64,000 bases of DNA from Streptomyces sp. SID3343 (GTDB lineage Bacteria > Actinomycetota > Actinomycetes > Streptomycetales > Streptomycetaceae), in the NCBI RefSeq assembly GCF_009865215.1, contig NZ_WWJX01001556.1:1-64000 (forward strand). Direction: 5' to 3'. Made by a program: the position numbers and the translations under genes. This document shows positions 51,906 through 60,199 of this stretch, in pieces (within the stretch, counting starts at the first letter, position 1; the number at the start of each line of letters is the position of its first letter). Below the pieces are notes generated by a model. That model saw only the letters and a program-made list of their open reading frames with translations, had not been told where the DNA came from and made no database searches.

Positions 51906-52558
51906 GCGGCGTCGCGGTGGTCGAGGAGTCGGTCGGTCACCGCGTCCAGGCGGGCGACCGCGTTGACCACGGCGGTCAGGACGGCGTCGGTGTGGGGGGC
52001 TGGTCCGCCCGAGTTGAGGACCTTGGCGACCTGGTTGAGGTTGGTGCCGATGTGGGCGAGGTGGCGGCGGGCGGCGAAGAGTTCGGCGACCAGCTCGCGC
52101 TCGCCGGCCACTACGGCGGCGGTGGCGTTCAGGTCACGGGCGGCGGCCAGGGCCGCGTGGGCGAGGAAGCCGGCGGGCGTCATACCGCAAGCTGCTGCGG
52201 CGGCGCAGATCAGCGCGAGTTCTTCGTCGTCGAGGCGGGTGCTCTTTTGGTGGGCGCGCTTGTGCTGGGGGGCTTTGTGCGGGCGATCACGCACACGCGG
52301 CTCGGGCTGCGGGGCGTGTTCGCAGTCGGCGTCGTGGCAGAGGTGTTGCTTCTCCCCTGTCTGCGGTCCGCCCTCGGTCGCAGCCTCCCCCTCCGGCGCC
52401 CCCCGGCGCCGGAGGGACCCCGCCACCCCTGGGGCGGGGCTGCCCAAAGCAATGCTCCCGACGGGTGCATTGCTTTGGGGACAACTTGCTCCGGCAACGT
52501 CGGGAAGCTTTTGACCTGCGGAAACGCCTATCGGGGGTTCTTCGCGGGAGGTGTTCAC
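51902..52558 (-). CDS. mobC: MobC-like relaxosome accessory protein
   Basis: 218 residues as drawn. The C-terminal ~120 residues are MobC-like: KSTRLDDEELALICAAAAAC (ribbon-helix-helix-like start), GMTPAGFLAHAALAAARDLN, then ELFAARRHLAHIGTNLNQVA and KVLNSGG, the conserved signature. Such proteins bind oriT and help the relaxase melt the nick site. The first ~70 codons overlap three inverted repeats (52389-52479), so the real start may be downstream, for example GTG at 52426, leaving the repeats partly non-coding. GTG at 52558 overlaps the upstream stop. Confidence 0.85.
   Translation of the reverse strand: MNTSREEPPIGVSAGQKLPDVAGASCPQSNAPVGSIALGSPAPGVAGSLRRRGAPEGEAATEGGPQTGEKQHLCHDADCEHAPQPEPRVRDRPHKAPQHKRAHQKSTRLDDEELALICAAAAACGMTPAGFLAHAALAAARDLNATAAVVAGERELVAELFAARRHLAHIGTNLNQVAKVLNSGGPAPHTDAVLTAVVNAVARLDAVTDRLLDHRDAA
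52389..52500. other. Candidate origin of transfer (oriT)
   Basis: Three inverted repeats in a row: 12-bp arms at 52389-52400/52405-52416 (ccctccggcgcc), 7-bp arms at 52418-52424/52433-52439 (ccccgcc), and 13-bp perfect arms at 52443-52455/52467-52479 (cccaaagcaatgc). They are followed by ggacaacttgctccggcaac. Inverted repeats beside mobC and the relaxase gene are the usual oriT setting, with the nick in the sequence next to the last arm. The exact nic site is not identified. Confidence 0.55.
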
Positions 52559-52779
52559 GCCGCGTCCCGGAGTGCGGTTCGACGGGTGGCGAGCTGCATT
52601 CGCGCCACGAAATCGGCTGCCTTGTCGGGGGTGTGCAGGACTTCGGGGCGGGCGTCGCTGGTGCGGCGCACGATCCAGGTGCCGTTCGGGCCCTGGGCGG
52701 CGTCGTGGATCACGTCGAATGCGATCAACGCGAGGAGCCAGGCGTCGATCTCGGCGGGGGTGGTCGGGCTGTCGGACAC
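52555..52779 (-). CDS. Small conserved-type protein upstream of mobC
   Basis: 74 residues (AEIDAWLLALIAFDVIHDAA; GTWIVRRTSDARPEVLHTPD). GTG follows GGAGG by 6 bases. Overlaps mobC by four bases. No family recognised. Confidence 0.6.
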   Translation of the reverse strand: MSDSPTTPAEIDAWLLALIAFDVIHDAAQGPNGTWIVRRTSDARPEVLHTPDKAADFVARMQLATRRTALRDAA

Positions 52780-52907
52780 GGGGAGCCTCCGTTGCGGCTG
52801 GAGTCGGGTTCGGTCCAGCCGGCGGGTGTTCCGGCCTCGCGAGGCGGTCGGAACACCCGCCGGCGGTTTCGCGGTCGGGTGGGACGGGTGGGGTGTCCGG
52901 CCGGCGG

Positions 52908-53891
52908 CTATCGCAGCTTGCGCATGAGGACGGTCAGCCGGTCGTTGGACAGCGGTATCCCCTGTCCTCGGATGGCGCCGGCGACCACCGCCCGGGTCAC
53001 CTGTCCGCTGTCCGCGACGGCTGTCCTGGCCAGCGCCAGGAGGTCTTCTTCGGTCACCGGATCCCTCCGGTCACCCTGCTCCGCCGGCGTCTCCGGTCGG
53101 TCACCTGACGGAGTCGGCCGGTGACCGGGCAGGGTGGCCGGTCGGGTGTCCGCCGGGTGTCCTTGCTGGTCGTGGCCTTGGTCGGTGTCCGGGTCGGAGG
53201 GGACGGCGTGAAGTTTGCGGGTCGCTGTCCGAGGGTCGGTGCGCGGTGACCGGTCCCCGTCCGCCGATGTCGATGTCCCCGGGGCCGACGCTTGTCCGCC
53301 GAGGTGACCACCTTCGGGGGCGGTCGTCCGAGCGGGCGGCGGGGTGTCCCACTCGCCCTCGGGCTGGTGATCTGGCGTTGTCGCGCCGGTCGGCGTGAGC
53401 GGTTGTCCGCGGGTCTCGGACAGGGTCGCGGTGGCCGGTTGTCCGGTGTCCGGGCCGGTGGCGCGGGCGATGAGGATGTACAGGTGGACGGCGCCGGCCA
53501 GGGCCAGCGGCGCGAGCGTGGACAGGACGCCGACGGTCGCATCCCCCAGCCGTAGTCCGCCGGTCGCCGGGTCACTCCACTCGTTGAGGCGGACCGCGTG
53601 CAGGGCGTTGGCCCAGATGCTCGCGGCGGTGGCGCTGCCGAACAGTGACCAGGCGTAGATCCGGGCGGCCAGGGGTGCGGTGCGCAGGACCAGGAGCGCG
53701 CGGATGCCGTAGGCGATGAACCCGTCGATGAGCAGCGGGAAGAGGAGGGTGAGGGGTCCGCGTACGTGGACGGCCTGGGCCATCTGTCGCAGGGCGTCGT
53801 AGGACAGGGCGAAGCCGGCGGCGCCGAGCAGGGCGATGGCCGCGCGGTCCCATCCGGTTGCCCGGTGGGGTGTCGCGGGGGCGGTGTTCAC
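52908..53891 (-). CDS. DUF2637 / SpdB-like membrane protein
   Basis: 327 residues. Four hydrophobic helices in the first ~140 residues (AAIALLGAAGFALSYDALRQ; LTLLFPLLIDGFIAYGIRAL; ARIYAWSLFGSATAASIWAN; VLSTLAPLALAGAVHLYILI) match DUF2637, the family of Streptomyces plasmid spread proteins (SpdB-like) involved in moving DNA between mycelial compartments. The soluble C-terminal half is polar and disordered and finishes with a helical unit (EEDLLALARTAVADSGQVTR then AVVAGAIRGQGIPLSNDR) like the C-terminal helix-turn-helix of some of these proteins. GTG overlaps the WhiB-like stop. Confidence 0.85.
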   Translation of the reverse strand: MNTAPATPHRATGWDRAAIALLGAAGFALSYDALRQMAQAVHVRGPLTLLFPLLIDGFIAYGIRALLVLRTAPLAARIYAWSLFGSATAASIWANALHAVRLNEWSDPATGGLRLGDATVGVLSTLAPLALAGAVHLYILIARATGPDTGQPATATLSETRGQPLTPTGATTPDHQPEGEWDTPPPARTTAPEGGHLGGQASAPGTSTSADGDRSPRTDPRTATRKLHAVPSDPDTDQGHDQQGHPADTRPATLPGHRPTPSGDRPETPAEQGDRRDPVTEEDLLALARTAVADSGQVTRAVVAGAIRGQGIPLSNDRLTVLMRKLR

Positions 53892-54412
53892 GCGGCCTCG
53901 GTGCGGGGGACGACGATCGGCGGGCGGGTCTTGCGGCGGGGCTTGCTGCGGGTCTCGCGGAGCAGGCGCAGCACTCGTTCGGGTTCGCAGTCCAGGAGCA
54001 GGGCGATGCGTGCCACGGGGATCCGGGCGATGGTGGCCTGCAGGGCGACGGCGCGTTGTTCGGGCATCGTCAGGTGGATGCGGCGCCCGGTGAGGGCTGC
54101 GGCGACGCGGGCTGGGTCCAGGCGGCGGTACCTGTTGCGCCGAAGCGGCTTGCGTTCCTTTTCGGTGACGCCGCCGCGTATGCCCCAGCGGTCGCCCTCT
54201 TCGAGGGAGGCGTCCAGGCAGGTCGAGCGGACCGGGCACCAGTGGCAGATGGCCTTGGCGCGGTTGATCCGGTCGGTGAACTCTGTGCCTTCGCCTTCGG
54301 GGAACCACAGGTCGGGGTCGGTGTGGCGGCGGCAGGACCCGGTGTCCTTCCAACTCTGGTCACCCAGGGTGCGAAAGAGCGGTTCGGGCGTGGGCGGGGT
54401 GGTGGCGCTCAT
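53888..54412 (-). CDS. WhiB-family iron-sulfur regulator
   Basis: 174 residues. The four WhiB cysteines are GSCRRH, AICHWCPVRSTC (C-x2-C-x5-C), with the following turn WGIRGGVTEKERK in place of the usual GGWTxxER. WhiB proteins bind a 4Fe-4S cluster and modulate the main sigma factor. The extra ~75 C-terminal residues contain a helix-turn-helix-like stretch (MPEQRAVALQATIARIPVAR). ATG follows GGAG by 7 bases. Regulates probably this mobilisation/replication operon. Confidence 0.92.
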   Translation of the reverse strand: MSATTPPTPEPLFRTLGDQSWKDTGSCRRHTDPDLWFPEGEGTEFTDRINRAKAICHWCPVRSTCLDASLEEGDRWGIRGGVTEKERKPLRRNRYRRLDPARVAAALTGRRIHLTMPEQRAVALQATIARIPVARIALLLDCEPERVLRLLRETRSKPRRKTRPPIVVPRTEAA

Positions 54413-54508
54413 GGCGATGCTCCATTCCCCCGCCGAGCCCGGGTGTGGCAGGCCGGGGCTCGGCGGGGTTCGTGCGGGTCGTGGAAAGGCGAGGCGGGTG
54501 CCGGGTGT

Positions 54509-55231
54509 TCAGGCGGCGTCGCGGGCGTGCGCGCGGTCGAGTTCGCGTTGCGCGCGGATGGCGCGGCGCAGGTCCTCGCCGGTGAGGTGCACTTCGGTGG
54601 CCATCTCGATCAGGCGGGACGCGATGCGATCGCCGAGGTAGTCGCCGAGGTGGTCGAAGCGCAGGTTCGTCGTGATCAGCGTCGGGAGCATGTGCTCGTA
54701 CCGGCGATTGATCAGCCGGTAGATCAGCTCCTCCGTCCATTCGGACGGCTTGGCCGCGCCCAGGTCGTCGAGGATGAGCAGCGGACTGTTGGCGACGGCC
54801 AGGAATTCGCGCTCGTTGTCGGCGTCCTTGCGCGGGCGCAGGTGGGCATGCAGGTCGGGCTGGTTGTACGCGGTCCAGCGGGTCGCGCAGCCCGAGGCGA
54901 TGAGGCGGCGCAGGGCGCCGAAGGCGTTGTGGGTCTTGCCGGTTCCGGTGGTCCCGCCGATGAGCAGGGTCGGTCCGGTGGTGATCCTGCGCATGCCGGT
55001 GATGCCCCGGTCGGCGGCGCGCAGGACCTCGTCGACCCAGGACAGGACGTCGGGGTGCCACGGCTGGGCGTCGCGGAAGAGCGGCGGGATGCGCTCGCCG
55101 GCCAGACGCAGGGCCTCGCCTCGGGGGTCGTCGGGTTCGAGGCGGACCTCGATGGTGGGGTCGATGCCGCGCGCGGCGAGGATCTCGGCCATGCGGCGTT
55201 CGAAGCGGCCGATCCGCTGGGGCTCGGTCAC
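54509..55231 (-). CDS. DnaC/IstB-like helicase-loader ATPase
   Basis: About 240 residues. Walker A LLIGGTTGTGKTHNAFGAL near residue 95 and Walker B PLLILDDLGAAKPSEWTEEL; LITTNLRFDHLGDYLGDRIA gives sensor and arginine-finger positions typical of DnaC/DnaI loaders. GTG at 55231 overlaps the stop of the replisome-organiser gene (GTGA) and is preferred to GTG at 55243. The pair resembles phage replication modules: an origin binder followed by a helicase loader. Confidence 0.88.
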   Translation of the reverse strand: MTEPQRIGRFERRMAEILAARGIDPTIEVRLEPDDPRGEALRLAGERIPPLFRDAQPWHPDVLSWVDEVLRAADRGITGMRRITTGPTLLIGGTTGTGKTHNAFGALRRLIASGCATRWTAYNQPDLHAHLRPRKDADNEREFLAVANSPLLILDDLGAAKPSEWTEELIYRLINRRYEHMLPTLITTNLRFDHLGDYLGDRIASRLIEMATEVHLTGEDLRRAIRAQRELDRAHARDAA

Positions 55232-56319
55232 AGCGACCCCCACGAACCCGCGCCGGCGCCGACCAGGCCCGTGTCGGCGGGGGCCGGGTTGGTCCAGGGC
55301 CTGTAGCCGGTCACGCCCGGTCGGCCTGCCATGGGGGCGGGCGGGTTGAGGGCCTCGTTGACCAGGCTCGGCAGGGTGCTGGGGTGCAGCGCCTTGGCAC
55401 GCAGCCCCTCCAGGCCGGCGCGGACGGCGTCGGGGGCGATGCCCTCGTCCAGCAGTCGGGCGACCAGCTTGGCGGTGTGACCCAGGACGTCCTTGGGCGG
55501 GCGCGTTCGGCAGGCGCCGACGTGTTCGGCGATCAGCTCGCGCGCCGTCGGGGCGTCCGTCGTGGTCGCGTCCGTGGTCACCGGCGGGTTGTGGCCGAGG
55601 TGTTCGGCAGCGGTCGGTGCGGGCGCGCTGCGCCCCCCGGAGGGAGAGGTCCTAGGTCCTACGGTCCTAGGTCCAGGCGTTGAGCCTTCAGAGAACGTTC
55701 CGGGAGGGTTCGCGGACTGTTCCGAGAAAGGCGTTTGACCTGCGGGTTCGACACCCTCGGCCGTCGAGGCGTCGGATACGGGCACGTCGACAGCGGCGGG
55801 GTGCGCGGTGGCGGCGGGGACGGCCCCGGCGGTCGTCGCGACGACCGCCGGCGGCGTCCTCGCCGCGTCCGGAGCCTTTCGGGAAGGCTTCGGGAGGGCT
55901 TCGGGAGGCGTCGGGGCAGACCCGGAGTCACCGGTGCACGGACCCTTGCACTTGGAGCACGGCTGGGTCGGCTGGTGCACGGGGCACGAAGGCCAGTGGG
56001 GCGCGCCCGGCTTGTCGATCCGCTGGTGTTCCTTCCAGTTGACCGTGTGCAAGTAGGTCTTGCCGTCGCAGCCCACGTATCGGCAGATGACCCCGACGGC
56101 GGCGAGTTGGCGCAGGTCGTCGGCGACGTCTTCCTCGGAGTGCTCGTCGACGCGCATGCACCAGATCTTGGCGCGGATGTACTTGGGGTGGTCGCGGATG
56201 CGGCCGAAGTCGTCGGAGAACGGCCACAGTCCGCCGAAGGTGCGCTCGGCCGACAGGGTCACCATCGCCAGCGTCTCGGAGTCGTAGAACTCGGGCTTGG
56301 TGCAGCGGATCCTCGGCAC
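55228..56319 (-). CDS. Phage-type replisome organiser (DnaD-like) protein
   Basis: 363 residues. The N-terminus MPRIRCTKPEFYDSETLAMV and FGGLWPFSDDFGRIRDHPKY, then AAVGVICRYVGCDGKTYLHT and NWKEHQRIDKPGAPHW, is the winged-helix start of replisome organisers of actinophages and mobile elements. A zinc-like cluster (CPVHQPTQPCSKCKGPC), a long Pro/Ala/Thr linker and a helical end (AKLVARLLDEGIAPDAVRAG) follow. It likely binds the origin and recruits the loader encoded next. GTG at 56319 follows directly on the upstream TGA. Confidence 0.82.
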   Translation of the reverse strand: MPRIRCTKPEFYDSETLAMVTLSAERTFGGLWPFSDDFGRIRDHPKYIRAKIWCMRVDEHSEEDVADDLRQLAAVGVICRYVGCDGKTYLHTVNWKEHQRIDKPGAPHWPSCPVHQPTQPCSKCKGPCTGDSGSAPTPPEALPKPSRKAPDAARTPPAVVATTAGAVPAATAHPAAVDVPVSDASTAEGVEPAGQTPFSEQSANPPGTFSEGSTPGPRTVGPRTSPSGGRSAPAPTAAEHLGHNPPVTTDATTTDAPTARELIAEHVGACRTRPPKDVLGHTAKLVARLLDEGIAPDAVRAGLEGLRAKALHPSTLPSLVNEALNPPAPMAGRPGVTGYRPWTNPAPADTGLVGAGAGSWGSL

Positions 56320-56682
56320 TCAGCATCCCCTCGCCGTCGCGGCGGTCAGACGCGCGGTCGCGGGGTGGAAGTCGTGGGGCAGGTCCCAGGCGATCCCGGG
56401 GAAGGCGCGCTGCAGACGCCAGGCGACGATGGCCCCGAGGTGAACCGGCAGGTCCAGGAGGACGCCGCGCTCGTCGAGCAGGCGCGCGGTCAGGGTCCCG
56501 GTCGGGCCGAGGGCGGTGCGGACGAAGGCCAGGTCGCCGGCCAGGTCGCCGATCAACCAGGCGAGATCGTGGTCGACCGCACGGTCGCACACGCAGTGAT
56601 GGGAGCAGGGGTTTGGCGGCGTGACGTGGACGTGCCCGGCGGCGCCGGGCGCGGGCAGGTCTGTACGCACGATGTCGGTCAT
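56320..56682 (-). CDS. Unknown small protein, first gene of the replication operon
   Basis: 120 residues with a Cys/His cluster near residue 26 (NPCSHHCVCDRAVDHD) and a helical rest (LGAIVAWRLQRAFPGIAWDL). The stop is immediately adjacent to the next start. No family recognised. Confidence 0.6.
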   Translation of the reverse strand: MTDIVRTDLPAPGAAGHVHVTPPNPCSHHCVCDRAVDHDLAWLIGDLAGDLAFVRTALGPTGTLTARLLDERGVLLDLPVHLGAIVAWRLQRAFPGIAWDLPHDFHPATARLTAATARGC

Positions 56683-57143
56683 GCGAGAATCCCCGAATCG
56701 TAGGTGAAGTGACCGGCGCTTCCCTGGACAGGTGGGCCGGTCGCTTCGGTTATGGAATATCCGAGCCTCTTCGTGGGGTTCGAGCCCGGCGTCCGGGGGT
56801 TACCGCCCCCGGGCGCCGTTGCGCTCTCACCACCCCGTAGCGGCGGTGCTGGTGAGCTAGGTCATGGGATCGCGCGCTCCTCGGGTGGGCCGCAGGGCGG
56901 CTTCGGACGGACACCATGGCACCCGTCCGGAACCAAGTCCACCCTCGTTCGCAACACCGGGTCACCGGGTCACGACAATGTGAAGCCACGTCGGGTGACT
57001 CCCCGTCGCTTCGCCGTGGGCTGTCCGTAGTAGATCATGAAAACCAGCCACCGCGAAGAGGTGATCTACACAACCTCGACTTGCCTCCGGATTGGTAGGT
57101 CGTGCACAGTGGGGGCCATGGGACACGACAGGGAGGTGACGCC
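56683..57143. promoter_or_regulatory. Divergent control region and possible replication origin
   Basis: 460 bases between the replication operon (minus) and an XRE regulator (plus). It contains a strong hairpin at 56787-56818 (arms cggcgtccggggg / cccccgggcgccg), a second imperfect one around 56824-56856, and the inverted pair at 57030-57069. A TACGAT close to the minus-strand start is a possible -10. Origins of actinobacterial elements often sit beside the initiator gene. Confidence 0.5.
57030..57069. promoter_or_regulatory. Operator-like inverted repeat before the XRE gene
   Basis: Perfect 8-bp arms gtagatca (57030-57037) and tgatctac (57062-57069), 24 bases apart, about 75 bases before the start of the XRE gene; TTGCCT follows at 57081. 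A likely autoregulatory site. Confidence 0.55.
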
Positions 57144-57605
57144 ATGACCGGCGAGGTGGACGAAGCGGTGCCCGAACCGGGCATGCTCGCCCGGCGCCTG
57201 GAGCACCTGTTCGCGACCGTGCATCCGCGCGACCGCGGCCCGTACTCCACGCCCGAGGCAGTGGAGTTGATCAACGAGATGGCCGGCGAGACGGTGATGG
57301 GCGCCACGTACATGTGGCAACTGCGCACCGGACGCAGGGACGACCCCACACACAGCCGCCTCAACGCCGTGGCCAAGTTCTTCGGCGTATCCGTCACGTA
57401 CTTCTACGACGACGCGGTGGCCGAGCGCACCGACGCCCAGCTCGCGATGCTCACGGCCGTGCGCGACGCCGGGGTGCGTTCGATCGCCCTGCGCGCGAAC
57501 GGTCTCTCGCCGGAAAGTCAGGCCGCCGTCACCGCAATGCTCGACCGCGTGCGACTACTGGAGGGCCTGCCCCAGCCCGCCGAGGACCCGGGACCCGTCG
57601 AGTAG
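57144..57605 (+). CDS. XRE-family regulator, cassette copy 1
   Basis: 153 residues. Helix-turn-helix in STPEAVELINEMAGETVMGA then TYMWQLRTGRRDDPTHSRLN, followed by AVAKFFGVSVTYFYDDAVAE, the usual XRE end, and a helical C-terminal part (MLTAVRDAGVRSIALRANGL). Very similar in plan to the XRE protein at 61975-62448. ATG follows GGGAGG by 7 bases. Heads the first of two XRE / ImmA / MAB_1171c-like cassettes. Confidence 0.85.
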   Translation: MTGEVDEAVPEPGMLARRLEHLFATVHPRDRGPYSTPEAVELINEMAGETVMGATYMWQLRTGRRDDPTHSRLNAVAKFFGVSVTYFYDDAVAERTDAQLAMLTAVRDAGVRSIALRANGLSPESQAAVTAMLDRVRLLEGLPQPAEDPGPVE

Positions 57606-57975
57606 TTCTCGTGCATTGCCAGGCCGCGACACGGCGAGCGCCGACCCGGACTCGAAGGACGCTTCCGCATCCCGCGTGGGACGACCGAGACCGGACGCGC
57701 CGTTGCCGACCGACCACGGACCACGAACCGACCCACAGGGAACGGCTCCGTCGTCATGCACTCGAATCGGGGCTCGGACGTCGGCACGGGTGACCACGCC
57801 CCCTCCGCATGAAGCCGAGACGCGCGACCCGAGTGCCGCTGATCACATATGTCGGATCTGATTCTTAATCAGCCGAAATCGTGTCCTAGCATTCGCGTGG
57901 GAGTCGCGCGGGTCGTCGGCTTCGCTGCGAGCGGGGGTTCGCGCTCCCGATCGTCGGAGCCTTGAGGACCCACAC
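57606..57975. promoter_or_regulatory. Intergenic region between XRE and ImmA-like genes
   Basis: 370 bases, no gene. A palindrome ctgatt-ctt-aatcag near 57857-57871 lies just before a possible -10 tagcat (about 57887), so the ImmA-like gene probably has its own XRE-controlled promoter. Confidence 0.45.
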
Positions 57976-58345
57976 GTGGACGACTTGCGACGACTGCTCG
58001 CTGCCTGCGAGCGGCGGCTGGAGGGGATCGCGATACCTCGGCCCTTCGACCTGGACGTCTTCCGCCGCACCGTGGAGGAGCTGCGTGGGCGCGACATAGG
58101 GATCGCGGCGGCCACGGATCCCGATCTGAGCGGACGCGTTCACGCCGGACGTGGAGACCTCCGGGTTGCGCGGGCGTCACGGCTTCGCTCCCGCCCAGGA
58201 GCGCGAGGCGGAGATGCTCGCCTCGATGATCTACGCGCGTGCCACGTCCCCGCGTCTGCCCCCGCCTCCGACGGGCGATCCGTTCCTGGACCGCTTCGCG
58301 ACGATGCTCGGGCACCACTACCGCGGCGGCAAGGGCCGCTGGTGA
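57976..58345 (+). pseudogene. ImmA/IrrE-like gene with the catalytic core deleted
   Basis: GTG at 57976 (GAGGA 8 bases upstream) opens LRRLLAACERRLEGIAIPRP then FDLDVFRRTVEELRG, matching the N-terminus of the intact ImmA-like protein at 61380-61904. After about residue 50 the match jumps in another frame to GRHGFAPAQEREAEMLASMI, the equivalent of GRTSYNDFQELEAETLATLL near the end of that protein. About 65 residues including the HELAH zinc site are gone and the frame has shifted. The first frame stays open into the next gene, so a fusion is possible. The protease cannot be active. Confidence 0.65.
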
Positions 58346-59574
58346 CCGTTCTCGACGTCCTCCCGATCGTGGTGATCTGGGCGGCGGCGCTGTGGCATGC
58401 GCCCAAGCTCGCGGGCCCGCTGTGGCAGCGCTGGATGCCCGTCGGCCTGCTGGCCCTGGCCCTGTGTCTGACCATCCGCCTCGACCCGGTGTCCGACTGG
58501 ATCAGCGAACGCACCGGCATGCCGAACCTCGCGGTCCTGCTCAAACACTCCCTCGCGGTCGTGGTGACCGGGGCCTGGCTCGAATGGGCCCTGCTCCTGC
58601 GCGCCACCGATGAGCCCGCGCATCGTCTCCTGCGTGTCACGAGCGTCCTGCGATGGACGACCCTGGCCGGCCTTCTCGTCACCTACCTGCGGGTCCCGGA
58701 CTCGGCGAACGCGGAGTTCTTCGCCGGCCAGGGCCACGATCCGGCCGCCGCCCGGCACGAGCTGGTCTTCACGCTCTACCTGGCCGTCACCGGACTGCTC
58801 GCGGCCCGGGTGTTCTGGCACAAGAGCCGACTCGCCCGCGACCCCGCCGTCGTGTGGGGAACACGCCTGCTCGCGACGGCCTTCGTCCTGACCCCCGGCT
58901 ACGGACTCGGGCGCCTGGTCGCGCTCACCGCCTACGCCACCGGACACACCGCCCCCGGCGCCTTCAACACCACCCGACTGAGCTGGCCCTTCGGCGCCGT
59001 GTCCGTCCTGCTCATCGTCGCGGGAGTCTCCATCCCGGGCTTCGTCACTCTCAGTCGGACCTGGATCGCCCGTCGGCGGCTGCGCAGGCTGCGCACCCTG
59101 TGGACCCTCGTCGTCCCCGCGATCCCCGACACCGTCCTGCCGACGCCCCCCGACGCACGCACCGACCCGCTGGGCCTGGGCACCACGCATCTGCGCCTGG
59201 TCCGCCGGGTCGTCGAGATCCGCGACGGCATGCTGGCCCTGCGCCGCTACGCCGACCCGGACCTGTGCGAACGCCTGCGGGCGGACCTGGAAGGACGCGG
59301 GCTCACGGATCCGGACCTCGAACTGGCGACCGTCGCGGCGTGGACGATCCTGACGGCCGACGCCTTGCACAACGGCCGGACTCCCCAGCGCGTGGTGGCG
59401 CCGCCACCGCGCCCGCCGAAGGCGAACCTCGACGCGGAGGCGCAACGACTCGTCGACATCGCCTCCGCCCTCCGCCGGCCCCGGACCGGCGCATGCGTCG
59501 AGGCGATCCGCGAAGCCACCGCCGACACCGTGGGGCGTCCTCCCGCCCGGGAGGACGCCCCACCGGCGGCGTGA
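58342..59574 (+). CDS. MAB_1171c-like polytopic membrane protein, copy 1
   Basis: 410 residues. About seven hydrophobic helices in the first 250 residues (VLPIVVIWAAALWHA; MPVGLLALALCLTIRLDPVS; LKHSLAVVVTGAWLEWALLL; FTLYLAVTGLLAARVFW; FGAVSVLLIVAGVSIPGFVT), then a cytosolic helical domain (LVRRVVEIRDGMLALRRYAD; VAAWTILTADALHN). This architecture and the XRE/ImmA neighbours are those of the MAB_1171c family of putative transporters; no substrate is known. GTG overlaps the frame of the broken ImmA-like gene. Confidence 0.75.
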   Translation: MTVLDVLPIVVIWAAALWHAPKLAGPLWQRWMPVGLLALALCLTIRLDPVSDWISERTGMPNLAVLLKHSLAVVVTGAWLEWALLLRATDEPAHRLLRVTSVLRWTTLAGLLVTYLRVPDSANAEFFAGQGHDPAAARHELVFTLYLAVTGLLAARVFWHKSRLARDPAVVWGTRLLATAFVLTPGYGLGRLVALTAYATGHTAPGAFNTTRLSWPFGAVSVLLIVAGVSIPGFVTLSRTWIARRRLRRLRTLWTLVVPAIPDTVLPTPPDARTDPLGLGTTHLRLVRRVVEIRDGMLALRRYADPDLCERLRADLEGRGLTDPDLELATVAAWTILTADALHNGRTPQRVVAPPPRPPKANLDAEAQRLVDIASALRRPRTGACVEAIREATADTVGRPPAREDAPPAA

Positions 59575-59593
59575 GCGACTTGCCAACCTGGGA

Positions 59594-60199
59594 TCAGCCG
59601 AGGATCCAGCAACCGGCGGCGAGAACGAACCCGACGGCGGCACCGACCACCGTCTGCGCAAACGTGTGCGCCCGCAGAACCACCCGCGACCACGCGACAA
59701 GCGGGACGAGCACGGCCGCGAACGCCCACCACGGGCCCAGGGCGTACGCGGTCTGCGTGACGGCCCCGGTCATCACCGTGGTGTGGACACTGATTTTCCA
59801 CACGGTGGTGACGGCCGTGAGCGCCAACAGCGTCACCACCATCACCACGACGAGCAGGACCATGTCGTGCGGCGCCCCGAGCACCAGCATCGACGCCAGG
59901 CCGATAGCCACCAAGGCAACGACCACGGGCATCACGCGCATCCGTTGCGCCCGCTTGCTCAGGTGCCGATCCGCCCATCGGCCGCGCCGTATGCCGACCT
60001 TGACGAGTGCCAGGGGCAGCACGGCCGCGAACAGGATCGCCCACACCGCCCAGCCGACGCCCGACCATCCACTCGTGATCGCCCCAACCAACAGCAACAG
60101 CCCCATGACGATGTACTGCGGCGCCAGGGCTTCGGTTACCGCCCGCGCGAATCGCTCCCTCGGTCGGGTGGACGTCGAGGACCGGTGCAGCGTGCTCAT
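59594..60199 (-). CDS. PAP2-like membrane protein
   Basis: 201 residues with five or so hydrophobic helices. SRVVLRAHTFAQTVVGAAVG near the end resembles the third motif of PAP2 phosphatases (SR...H...D...G), and WKISVHTTVMTGAVTQ lies where the PSGH motif would be; the first motif is not clear, and the Asp of motif 3 is Gln. So it may be an inactive or divergent member. ATG overlaps the MAB_1171c stop (ATGA). It is present only in the second cassette. Confidence 0.7.
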   Translation of the reverse strand: MSTLHRSSTSTRPRERFARAVTEALAPQYIVMGLLLLVGAITSGWSGVGWAVWAILFAAVLPLALVKVGIRRGRWADRHLSKRAQRMRVMPVVVALVAIGLASMLVLGAPHDMVLLVVVMVVTLLALTAVTTVWKISVHTTVMTGAVTQTAYALGPWWAFAAVLVPLVAWSRVVLRAHTFAQTVVGAAVGFVLAAGCWILG

